A DNA stretch of 5,567 nucleotides from Alistipes sp. (GCA_017384185.1 JAFNUH010000016.1:1-5567); one strand, 5' to 3'. Counted from the first letter of the stretch, positions 1 through 5,437 are shown. A program made the numbers and translations. The notes: a model not told the origin generated them from the sequence alone.

Positions 1-481
1 TCTCCTCGTCATCGAGAAGCAATACCTCACGCTTCCATACCTGATAAACCTCGCCTGTGATAATCTCGCCAACCTTCTCTGAGTACTTCTCGTAGATGTT
101 AGCCTTCTCCAGGTCGAGCAGACGTGAAGCCAAATTCTGACGCAATGAGAGTACAGCACGACGACCAAACTGATTCATCTTAATCTGGTCAGAGTACTCG
201 TCACCTACTTCGTAAGTTGCATCGATAGCCTTAACCTCCGATACGGCAATCTGAGTGTTGGGATTCTCGACAGCATCATCCTCTACAACCTCACGGTTGC
301 GCCAAATCTCCAAATCGCCCTTCTCGGGGTTGATGATAACGTCGAAATTCTCATCGCTCTCAAACTGCTTCTGCAAGGCGTGACGGAATACATCCTCCAA
401 TACGCCAATCATCGTAGCTTTGTCGATGTTTTTCAGCTCCTTGAACTCGGCAAAGTTGCTGATTAAGTTTAAGTTTTCCAT
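1..481 (-). CDS. nusA: Transcription termination/antitermination factor NusA, N-terminal part (cut by window edge)
   Basis: NusA binds RNA polymerase and nascent RNA and modulates pausing, termination and antitermination. The first 160 codons are visible, from the ATG at 481-479 to the left edge, with no stop. Residues 1 to about 130 match the NusA N-terminal polymerase-binding domain: an N-terminal helix, then a segment near residues 54-64 (EKGDLEIWRNR), then residues 93-115 with GDEYSDQIK followed by FGRRAV and LRQNL. Residues about 137-160 (VGEIITGEVYQV) begin the S1 RNA-binding domain. The KH domains lie beyond the edge. The start is preceded by an A-rich leader rather than a Shine-Dalgarno site, which is normal in Bacteroidota. 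It lies 193 bp downstream of rimP on the same strand. No TAnnTTTG box is present in the gap, so it is probably read from the rimP promoter. Identity rests on recognised sequence and on the rimP-nusA order. Confidence 0.95.
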   Translation of the reverse strand, partial: MENLNLISNFAEFKELKNIDKATMIGVLEDVFRHALQKQFESDENFDVIINPEKGDLEIWRNREVVEDDAVENPNTQIAVSEVKAIDATYEVGDEYSDQIKMNQFGRRAVLSLRQNLASRLLDLEKANIYEKYSEKVGEIITGEVYQVWKREVLLLDDEE

Positions 482-674
482 TTGTGCGTTTTTTTATCTA
501 TTTTTTGTTATTCGTTTTTCTATCTCTTTTAATTCTCTTCCTCTCTGCAACACTCGGAGCCGCTTGTCGGCGACCAAAGCCCCTGCCTGAGGCGGGGGTG
601 TGGGGGCAGATTTGTAAATGCGCTGGAAGCCGCAAGGTATGCCGTGAGGAGCAAATAATCTTGTAGTCAAACAG
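482..674 (-). other. rimP-nusA intergenic region with GC-rich block
   Basis: This 193-bp gap is unusually long for a rimP-nusA junction. About 546-660 is GC-rich and structured. About 482-540 (upstream of nusA) is nearly pure A and G on the minus strand and probably serves as the unstructured nusA translation leader. Open frames cross it on both strands (a short plus-strand frame at 484-666 and a minus-strand frame at 494-718). Both lack any protein feature I recognise and look accidental. No Bacteroidota -7 box is seen on the minus strand. It may be a dispersed intergenic repeat or a processed operon spacer; the sequence alone does not decide. Confidence 0.5.
580..598. repeat. GC-rich hairpin in the rimP-nusA gap
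   Basis: The arms CCCCTGCC (580-587) and GGCGGGGG (591-598) are complementary over 8 positions with one G-T pair, around a 3-base loop TGA. A second G tract at 602-606 could pair with the same C tract (579-583 with 603-607), giving two mutually exclusive stems. In the minus-strand transcript the G-T pair becomes a C-A mismatch, so the hairpin is somewhat better on the plus strand. There is no adjacent T run in the direction of the genes, so it is not a typical intrinsic terminator. Confidence 0.5.
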
Positions 675-1142
675 CTACTTAAAATCGAGATACTCCTTAG
701 TATACTTAATCTCGTCAAATTTGTAAGTACGCTCTACATTTACCAACACTTTGCGCTTCTTACCCTCGACGGTCTGCTTCTCCTCGTATGAGATTGTGAT
801 ACCCTCCTCTGTTACGGCATCCAGCTTAGCCAGCACTTTGATGCCGCTAAGGAGCAAAACCTCAACAGACTGACCAATCAATTTGCGATATTGGCGAATG
901 TTCTTCAACTCAGAGCCAATGCCTGCCGAGGCAACGGTAAGTGAAAAATCCTCCTCATCACGGTTAAACTCAGCCTCGATGGTGCGGCTAAGCTCGGCAC
1001 ATCGCTCGATTGTAACGTGTGTGTCGCTATCGATAAGAAGCTCCACCTCATTCATCGGTGAACACTTGCAACTAACAGTAAATAAGTCTGTTCCAGTCAG
1101 CTCTCGGTTGGCAATCTCCAATATTTTTGTGCAGTCTATCAT
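675..1142 (-). CDS. rimP: Ribosome maturation factor RimP
   Basis: RimP is a cytoplasmic factor that assists 30S subunit maturation. The protein is 155 aa, a normal length. The N-terminal alpha/beta domain spans about residues 1-85, with VELLIDSD near 33-40 and VTIERCAELSRTIEAEF near 43-59. The conserved junction SAGIGSELKNIRQYRKLIG at 72-90 corresponds to the SPG...L....QY..FIG segment of other RimP proteins. The C-terminal Sm-like beta-barrel domain follows, and the tail FDEIKYTKEYLDFK is typical of Bacteroidales RimP. The ATG at 1142-1140 is chosen because it gives the usual MIDxxxI start and is about 60 nt downstream of a promoter with both boxes. It is first in the rimP-nusA transcription unit; infB would be expected further left but is outside the window. 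Confidence 0.96.
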   Translation of the reverse strand: MIDCTKILEIANRELTGTDLFTVSCKCSPMNEVELLIDSDTHVTIERCAELSRTIEAEFNRDEEDFSLTVASAGIGSELKNIRQYRKLIGQSVEVLLLSGIKVLAKLDAVTEEGITISYEEKQTVEGKKRKVLVNVERTYKFDEIKYTKEYLDFK

Positions 1143-1167
1143 ATTTTGGTCAATTATATCTACGAAA

Positions 1168-1191
1168 TAAGGGGACTCAATCGTCCCCTTA
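1168..1191 (-). other. Hairpin in the predicted rimP 5' leader
   Basis: A perfect 9-bp inverted repeat, TAAGGGGAC (1168-1176) and GTCCCCTTA (1183-1191), surrounds a 6-base loop. It lies between the predicted rimP transcription start (around 1204) and the rimP ATG (1142), so it would form about a dozen nucleotides from the mRNA 5' end. After the stem the minus strand reads TTTCGTAG, which is only weakly T-rich, so termination is possible but not convincing. It could instead stop transcripts leaving the upstream esterase gene. A 5'-end stabilising or regulatory hairpin is an inference. Confidence 0.6.
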
Positions 1192-1208
1192 CTCTCTCAT
1201 TCACGCTG

Positions 1209-1239
1209 CAAAAATAGTGAAAAAAAACTACAATGCAAA
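1209..1239 (-). promoter_or_regulatory. Bacteroidota-type promoter for rimP-nusA
   Basis: On the minus strand the -33 box TTTG (1239-1236) is followed by a 19-nt spacer and the -7 box TATTTTTG (1216-1209), an exact match to TAnnTTTG. The -7 box is followed by CA, giving the TTTGCA form also seen upstream of the gene at 4571. Spacing and both boxes fit the primary sigma factor consensus of Bacteroides. The predicted start is near 1204, leaving a leader of about 60 nt before the rimP ATG. Confidence 0.75.
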
Positions 1240-1247
1240 CTTTTTGC
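1220..1247 (-). terminator. Possible weak terminator after the esterase gene
   Basis: On the minus strand, 24 nt after the esterase stop codon, a 5-bp stem GCAAA/TTTGC with a 3-base loop (1247-1235) is followed after seven bases by eight T residues (1227-1220). The stem is short and AT-rich and the T run is displaced, so this is a poor intrinsic terminator. It overlaps the rimP -33 box. Confidence 0.2.
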
Positions 1248-1270
1248 GTAAAATATTATAATATAGGTAT

Positions 1271-2176
1271 CTACTCACCGAATACTCGTGATACGAAGGG
1301 CAGAGCCTCGTAGAGTGCCGAGTGCCAATACTCCCACGTGTGAGCACCGTCACGTACTCGCAACTGATAGGGGATACCCGCCTTGCGCATCGCTGCAATG
1401 AAGTCCATATTGCACTCAAAGAGGAAGTCGTCATCGCCACAATCTACATACCACGCAACCGTGCGAAGTGCCTGTTTTGTAGCATCATCGGCATTGTTGA
1501 CATACTCTACACAGCTATACTTGTTTGCGCTCTTTGTCAAGTGCCACATCTTGTCCTTGTCGCCATTAGGTGCCGCCTGCTGAGGAGCGGGAAGGTGCAT
1601 CAAGGCGCTCATAGCATAACAAGCGCAATACATATCTGCATAGCGCTGAGCGTAAGATGTTGAGCCGCCGCCACCCATCGAAAGACCTGCAATAGCACGA
1701 TGTGCCTTGTCTGCCTTTATGCGGTACTGCTTCTCAACGGTGGGCAAAAACTCCTCGTAGAAGAAGCGCTCGTATGCCCAGCCATCCATATTGAAGTAGC
1801 CGTTCCAGTAACCCTCACCAATAGGACCTCCAGCATCGGGCGAGATAACAATCATATCGCACACCTCACCTGCGGCACGCAACTGATCCATAACATCTTT
1901 CAGGTGACCACGACCAGCCCAGTCCTCGTTCGTGCCGTTCATTCCGTGAAGCAGGTAGAGTACAGGGTATGAGCGGTCGGTCTGGCTCTCATAGCCTGCG
2001 GGAAGATATACAGTATAGTTGCGGTCAGCACCCAAAATATTGCTGTGAATAGTCTTCACCTCGGTGCGGCTCTGGTTGCGCATCCACGCTCTGATTTGCT
2101 CCTCTTGCGACGTCTGCTGCGCCATAACGGGAAGCGCAACGCACGCCAAAACAATAGCCAAAATAATCTTTTTCAT
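1271..2176 (-). CDS. Secreted alpha/beta-hydrolase, esterase D / CE1-like family
   Basis: The predicted protein (301 aa) belongs to the putative esterase family (PF00756), which includes S-formylglutathione hydrolases, feruloyl and acetylxylan esterases and enterochelin esterase-like proteins. Residues 1-19 form a signal peptide (MKK, hydrophobic core, cleavage probably after VMA19). The hydrolase core starts near residue 54 (YTVYLPAGY). HGMNG at 77-81 follows a beta strand and fits the oxyanion-hole region. GLSMGG at 164-169 is the nucleophile elbow with Ser166. The acid is expected in DCGDDD (245-250) and the histidine is His279 in GAHTWEYWH. All parts of a catalytic triad are therefore present. 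The substrate cannot be read from sequence; cleavage of esters on plant cell-wall glycans is typical of Bacteroidales CE1 proteins, but no carbohydrate-binding domain or polysaccharide-utilisation genes are adjacent. It lies between the lpxA terminator and the rimP promoter with no TAnnTTTG box upstream. Cys12 makes a weak lipobox-like VLAC, but the hydrophobic stretch before it is too short for a confident lipoprotein call. Confidence 0.9.
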   Translation of the reverse strand: MKKIILAIVLACVALPVMAQQTSQEEQIRAWMRNQSRTEVKTIHSNILGADRNYTVYLPAGYESQTDRSYPVLYLLHGMNGTNEDWAGRGHLKDVMDQLRAAGEVCDMIVISPDAGGPIGEGYWNGYFNMDGWAYERFFYEEFLPTVEKQYRIKADKAHRAIAGLSMGGGGSTSYAQRYADMYCACYAMSALMHLPAPQQAAPNGDKDKMWHLTKSANKYSCVEYVNNADDATKQALRTVAWYVDCGDDDFLFECNMDFIAAMRKAGIPYQLRVRDGAHTWEYWHSALYEALPFVSRVFGE

Positions 2177-2201
2177 AGGTATGTAGTTTTAAGGTTTATC
2201 C

Positions 2202-2236
2202 GAAAAAGGCTGCCTGACAACCTCGCCCGACAGCCT
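2202..2236 (-). terminator. Intrinsic terminator of the lpxC-fabZ/lpxA operon
   Basis: On the minus strand, 26 nt after the lpxA stop codon, AGGCTG (2236-2231) pairs with CAGCCT (2212-2207) around an 18-base GC-rich loop. The downstream arm runs directly into T residues (GCCTTTTTCGG). This geometry fits a rho-independent terminator. It lies about 25 bp before the esterase ATG, so it should separate that gene from the lipid A operon unless read-through occurs. Confidence 0.7.
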
Positions 2237-2245
2237 AAATATTTT

Positions 2246-2260
2246 AACTGATTATCAGTT
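2246..2260. repeat. Short perfect palindrome just after lpxA
   Basis: AACTGAT (2246-2252) and ATCAGTT (2254-2260) form a 7-base inverted repeat with a single central base, starting two bases after the lpxA stop codon. The spacer is too short for a full 7-bp RNA stem (five pairs with a 5-base loop could form), so if functional it is more likely a dimeric protein site. It could also be chance in AT-rich sequence. Confidence 0.3.
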
Positions 2261-2262
2261 GA

Positions 2263-3054
2263 TTACTCTGTCTTTGCCTTCTTCTGATAGGGCTTGATGC
2301 AGCCACGCTCAGATGAGCGGACAAAGTTGACAAGCAGGTCTCGCTCAGCACTCTGGGGCAACTCAGCCTCAGCCTTGTTGCAAGCATTGATGTAGTTCAG
2401 GTCGCTCTGGAAGAGAACACGGCAAACGTCGTGAATAGCCATAATCTGCTCGTGTGAGAAACCACGGCGTGAGAGACCAACCTTGTTGATGCCGGCATAG
2501 TGACCGTCGTTCGATACGGTGATGTAGGGAGGAACATCCTTTGTAATGCCCGACATACCCTGAATCATTGCGTGGTCGCCGATGTGTGTCCACTGGTGTA
2601 CGGCAGAGTGACCACCGATAACAACCCAGTCGCCGACGTGTACCTCGCCAGCAAGCGATACGCCATTAACAATCACGCAGTTGCTACCAATCACACAGTC
2701 GTGACCCACGTGAGCATATGCCATAAGAAGATTGTTTGAGCCGATGATGGTTGTACCCGTTGAGGCTGTGCCTCGGCTGATGGTTACACACTCACGTATC
2801 TCGCAGTTGTCGCCAATAACTGCTGTTGACACCTCGCCACGGAACTTCAAATCCTGCGGTGTGCAGGCTACCGATGCGAATGAATGAATCTTACAATTCT
2901 TGCCAATGCGTGCGCCGTCGTGAATCGTAGCCGAAGGACCAATCCAGCAGCCGTCACCAATCTCTACGTCGCCCGCAATGTATGCGAAGGGTTCTACAGT
3001 AACGTTCTCGCCCAACTTTGCGTCGGGATGAACGTATGCTAAGTTGCTAATCAT
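2263..3054 (-). CDS. lpxA: Acyl-ACP--UDP-N-acetylglucosamine O-acyltransferase LpxA
   Basis: LpxA transfers a 3-hydroxyacyl chain from ACP to the 3-OH of UDP-GlcNAc, the first step of lipid A synthesis, as a cytoplasmic homotrimer. The 263-aa length matches the E. coli enzyme (262 aa). Residues 1 to about 190 are left-handed beta-helix hexapeptide repeats (for example VHPDAKLGENVTVEPFAYI and IGDGCWIGPSATI). The active-site segment AHVGHDC (114-120) holds His118, equivalent to catalytic His125 of E. coli. Gly166 aligns with E. coli Gly173, the acyl-chain ruler, consistent with a long acyl chain; this alignment was made by eye from memory. SRRGFS (195-200) begins the C-terminal helical domain, which ends in a Lys-rich tail. 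The ATG lies 8 nt downstream of the lpxC-fabZ stop, so the two are surely co-transcribed. Confidence 0.97.
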   Translation of the reverse strand: MISNLAYVHPDAKLGENVTVEPFAYIAGDVEIGDGCWIGPSATIHDGARIGKNCKIHSFASVACTPQDLKFRGEVSTAVIGDNCEIRECVTISRGTASTGTTIIGSNNLLMAYAHVGHDCVIGSNCVIVNGVSLAGEVHVGDWVVIGGHSAVHQWTHIGDHAMIQGMSGITKDVPPYITVSNDGHYAGINKVGLSRRGFSHEQIMAIHDVCRVLFQSDLNYINACNKAEAELPQSAERDLLVNFVRSSERGCIKPYQKKAKTE

Positions 3055-3062
3055 AATTTATC

Positions 3063-4460
3063 TTATTCTGTTTTCTTGTTTTTCACAATCTGTGCCATCA
3101 GAGTCGCCTCGCAAGCCAACTGTCCGCCTACGAAGATTTTTCCGATAATTGATGCTATGCCACGACGCACGGGCTCGATGATGTGACCCTCAATCTGCAT
3201 TGTGTCACCGGGAACGACCTTACGCTTGAAACGTACGTTGTCGATGCGCAGGAAGTATGTAGAGTACTCTTCGGGGTTCTCCACTCCGTTAAGTACGATA
3301 ACGCCTCCAGCCTGTGCCATAGCCTCTACCAACAATACGCCAGGCATTACGGGCTCCTCGGGGAAGTGACCAGTGAACTGAGGCTCGTTGTAGGTGATGT
3401 TCTTGATAGCGCCAATCGACTTATCGTCGAGGTGGAACACCTTGTCAATCATCAAGAAGGGGTAGCGGTGGGGCAGGAGCTTGCGAACATCATTTACATC
3501 CAAAACGGGACTCTTTGAGGGACTATACTTGAAGGCAGGCTTCTCGCCATCACGACGGATGGTTGAGATGAGCTGCTTCATAAACTCGGTGTTGGCGTAG
3601 TGACCGGGACGAGATGCCCACACACGACCCTTGATTCGCATACCCAGCAGAGCAAAGTCGCCGAGCAAATCCAAGAGCTTGTGGCGTGCCAACTCGTTGC
3701 TTGCACGCAACTGCAAGTTGTTCAAGTAACCTCCTGTTACACGGATGTCATCCTTGTTGAAAATCTTCTTCAAGTGCTCCATCTGCTCGTCAGATACGGG
3801 ATTCTCAACAACCACGATAGCGTTATCCAAATCACCACCCTTGATAAGGTTCATCTTAAGCAGCGGCTCCAACTCGTGCAAGAAGCAGAAGGTACGGCAA
3901 GGTGCAATATCCTCTGAGTACTTGTTGTACATATCGAGCGTTGCGTACTGGTTGCCGACAACCTTAGAGTTGAAGTCGATGTGAACAGATACGGTGAACT
4001 CATCGTCGGGGTAGATGATGATTGCTACACCCTTATCGGGAATTGTATATACTTGCTTCTCAGTTACTTCGTAATATTTGCGAGCAGCCTTCTGCTCAAC
4101 GAGACCCACCTGCTGAATCTTCTCAACATACTCACGTGCCGAGCCATCCATAATAGGAGTTTCAGGTCCGTCGATATCAATCAAGGCGTTATCCACACCC
4201 ATAGTCCAGAGTGCCGAAATAATGTGCTCGATGGTGCTAACCTTTGCCGTGCCCTTCTCGATGGTCGTACCACGAGATGTGTCGGTAACATACTCGCAAA
4301 GAGCAGGTACAGTAGGTGTGCCCTCAAGGTCTATACGGCGAAAAACTATGCCGTGATTATCAGCCGCCGGATTGACTGTCATATTTACTATTACTCCGGT
4401 ATGTAAACCCTTGCCAGAGAAAGAAATCGAGCCTGCGAGGGTCTGTTGTTTCATCTGCAT
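3063..4460 (-). CDS. lpxC-fabZ: Bifunctional UDP-3-O-acyl-N-acetylglucosamine deacetylase / 3-hydroxyacyl-ACP dehydratase (LpxC-FabZ fusion)
   Basis: This 465-aa protein joins two enzymes. Residues 1 to about 305 are LpxC, the zinc deacetylase that commits the cell to lipid A synthesis: GLHTG at 18-22; Glu78 and His79 in STIEHI; GPETPIMDGSA at 98-108; the zinc ligands His260 and Asp264 in ELARHKLLD; and His287 in RPGHY. These match E. coli Glu78, His79, His238, Asp242 and His265. Residues about 318-465 are FabZ: LLPHRYPFLMID at 328-339, catalytic His365 in FTGHFP and Glu379 in LVEAMAQAGG, 14 residues apart as in E. coli. A short linker (about 305-317, KPAFKYSPSKSP) joins them. No key residue is missing and no frameshift is seen. 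The fusion is known in Bacteroidota. Met1 or Met3 could be the start; Met1 gives a leader of about 58 nt from the predicted promoter. It is first gene of the operon with lpxA. Confidence 0.97.
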   Translation of the reverse strand: MQMKQQTLAGSISFSGKGLHTGVIVNMTVNPAADNHGIVFRRIDLEGTPTVPALCEYVTDTSRGTTIEKGTAKVSTIEHIISALWTMGVDNALIDIDGPETPIMDGSAREYVEKIQQVGLVEQKAARKYYEVTEKQVYTIPDKGVAIIIYPDDEFTVSVHIDFNSKVVGNQYATLDMYNKYSEDIAPCRTFCFLHELEPLLKMNLIKGGDLDNAIVVVENPVSDEQMEHLKKIFNKDDIRVTGGYLNNLQLRASNELARHKLLDLLGDFALLGMRIKGRVWASRPGHYANTEFMKQLISTIRRDGEKPAFKYSPSKSPVLDVNDVRKLLPHRYPFLMIDKVFHLDDKSIGAIKNITYNEPQFTGHFPEEPVMPGVLLVEAMAQAGGVIVLNGVENPEEYSTYFLRIDNVRFKRKVVPGDTMQIEGHIIEPVRRGIASIIGKIFVGGQLACEATLMAQIVKNKKTE

Positions 4461-4494
4461 ATTCTGTTAAGTTTGTAGGTGTTTAGTATTGATA

Positions 4495-4515
4495 TATTAT
4501 CGCTATTTGATAATA
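4495..4515 (-). other. Hairpin at the 5' end of the predicted lpxC leader
   Basis: TATTATC (4495-4501) and GATAATA (4509-4515) form a perfect 7-bp stem with a 7-base loop. With a transcription start near 4519 on the minus strand, it would form at the extreme 5' end of the lpxC-fabZ mRNA, about 34 nt upstream of the ATG. It is AT-rich with two G-C or C-G contacts at most, so its stability is modest. Confidence 0.4.
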
Positions 4516-4522
4516 AACTCCA

Positions 4523-4530
4523 CAAAGATA
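4523..4530 (-). promoter_or_regulatory. Promoter -7 box for lpxC-fabZ/lpxA
   Basis: The minus strand reads TATCTTTG at 4530-4523, an exact TAnnTTTG match. No TTTG is found at the usual 19-21 nt spacing upstream, so the -33 element is weak or absent and activation may need a regulator. The predicted start near 4519 leaves a leader of about 58 nt. Confidence 0.6.
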
Positions 4531-4552
4531 GCGATTTTTCCGAAAAATAACG

Positions 4553-4560
4553 TACTTTTG
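4553..4560 (+). promoter_or_regulatory. Promoter -7 box for the TonB-like gene
   Basis: The plus strand reads TACTTTTG at 4553-4560, an exact TAnnTTTG match followed by CA as at the rimP promoter. No TTTG lies at the expected -33 spacing (4528-4534 holds part of an inverted repeat instead). The predicted start near 4564 is only about 7 nt before the ATG at 4571, implying a very short leader or a later start codon. Confidence 0.6.
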
Positions 4561-4570
4561 CAAGAGTTTT

Positions 4571-5437
4571 ATGACTATGAAACAATCTGAAATGACAAAT
4601 AGTGAGCCAAAAAGAGTAGCAAACGGTGATAACACCTCTCCGCAGCGCCCTCCACGTCCTCGCCGACCACGTATGCGTCTTCCATTTGACGACCGTAAGC
4701 AGGATGCTGGAGAGTGGGCTTATGACCATCGTATTGGTTTGAGTATGATGGTTATAGTCTATCTTATTTTGGGTATTGCGTTCTTTGCATCGAAGATTGT
4801 CATCGGCTCTCGTCCCCATATGCAGGGTATCTATGTTGACCTGCAAACATTGGCTGAGTTAGAGGCTGAAAAGGAGCGTCTGGAGCGTGAGATAGAGCTT
4901 AAGCAGCAGGATGATATCGATTGGTCGGCGGTGCGTAACCGTATGTCGAACGATGCCTTGCTTAACGAGAATCTGCGTGACGATAGAGGTACAAACACCT
5001 CGGAGATAAACGAGTCGGCACGAGATATTGCAGCTGGTATGGCTGCTAACCGTGCAGCCTACGAGGCTGGTATGGCGGAGGCTCAGTCAATCCTCGACGC
5101 TGAGCGTGCGAAGCCATCGGATAGCGATAAATCTTCGAAGGGGCAGGATGCAAAGTATAAGGGTGGCGTTACGGTGCGCTACTCATTCAAGGACCCTGTA
5201 CGTACGAAGCGAGACTTGGTTATTCCAGCCTACAAGTGTGAGGCGGGAGGTCAGGTAGAGGTTGCCGTTGTGCTGGACCAGGGAGGTGAGGTAATCTCGG
5301 CTCGTGTAATATCGGGCGGTGATGAGCGAATGCGTGAGGAGGCTCTCAAGGCTGCTCGTGCTTCGCTGTTTAACATTGATAATACGGCTCCTGCACGCCA
5401 TAGCGGAACCATAACATATACGTTTATTCCTCAGTAG
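4571..5437 (+). CDS. TonB-like inner-membrane energy transducer family protein
   Basis: The predicted protein (288 aa) has a TonB-type layout. Residues 1-54 are a cytoplasmic tail, rich in Arg and Pro at 26-37 (RPPRPRRPRMR). Residues about 55-79 are one transmembrane helix (IGLSMMVIVYLILGIAFF), N-terminus in by the positive-inside rule. Residues 89-113 are a Leu/Glu/Arg-rich probable coiled coil. Residues 115-200 are a polar, Ala- and Asp-rich periplasmic linker. Residues about 203-288 form a TonB C-terminal-like domain: DLVIPAYKC, then GGQVEVAVVLDQGGEVISARVISGG, a helix MREEALKAARASLF, and a final strand GTITYTFIPQ. TonB domains contact outer-membrane receptors and pass on energy from ExbB/ExbD, but those partners are not in view. 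Unlike classical TonB, the linker lacks Pro-Glu/Pro-Lys repeats, so a structural or secretion role is also possible. In-frame ATGs at 4571, 4577 and 4592 are all possible starts. The next gene overlaps its stop codon by one base. Confidence 0.8.
   Translation: MTMKQSEMTNSEPKRVANGDNTSPQRPPRPRRPRMRLPFDDRKQDAGEWAYDHRIGLSMMVIVYLILGIAFFASKIVIGSRPHMQGIYVDLQTLAELEAEKERLEREIELKQQDDIDWSAVRNRMSNDALLNENLRDDRGTNTSEINESARDIAAGMAANRAAYEAGMAEAQSILDAERAKPSDSDKSSKGQDAKYKGGVTVRYSFKDPVRTKRDLVIPAYKCEAGGQVEVAVVLDQGGEVISARVISGGDERMREEALKAARASLFNIDNTAPARHSGTITYTFIPQ

Larger units (their letters stand above)
4461..4570. promoter_or_regulatory. Divergent control region between lpxC-fabZ and the TonB-like gene
   Basis: This 110-bp AT-rich region carries -7 boxes for both directions with their predicted starts about 45 bp apart and firing away from each other. 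It contains a perfect 8-base inverted repeat ATCGCTAT (4499-4506) / ATAGCGAT (4528-4535), whose right arm overlaps the lpxC -7 box and the expected -33 position of the plus-strand gene. It also contains a 15-bp palindrome, ATTTTTC-C-GAAAAAT (4534-4548), lying between the two -7 boxes. These are plausible shared operator sites, but no binding protein can be named. Confidence 0.55.

Noticed and set aside
591..607. Possible G-quadruplex from the G tracts on the plus strand
   Set aside because: Only two tracts of three or more G are present, so at most a weak two-layer structure could form, and the genes here are transcribed from the other strand, giving C-rich RNA.
484..718. Open frames on both strands across the rimP-nusA gap
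   Set aside because: They have no recognisable domain or initiation context, have low-complexity termini, and the minus-strand frame overlaps the 3' end of rimP. They look like by-products of the GC-rich block.
2120..2176. Esterase as a lipoprotein through Cys12
   Set aside because: VLAC resembles a lipobox, but the hydrophobic region before it is only about eight residues, and a good signal peptidase I site (VMA-QQ) follows at residue 19.
2177..2262. Search for a Bacteroidota -7 box for the esterase gene
   Set aside because: No TAnnTTTG match exists on the minus strand in this gap; TA-rich stretches such as TAAACC lack the TTTG part.
2263..3083. LpxA and LpxC-FabZ both end in Lys-rich tails finishing KTE
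   Set aside because: The resemblance covers only a few residues of low-complexity Lys codons, and the surrounding sequences are unrelated, so duplication or a shared tag is not supported.
4451..4846. 131-codon minus-strand open frame over the divergent region and the start of the TonB-like gene
   Set aside because: It lies antisense to a gene with clear domain structure and crosses both predicted promoters; its translation has no recognisable domain.
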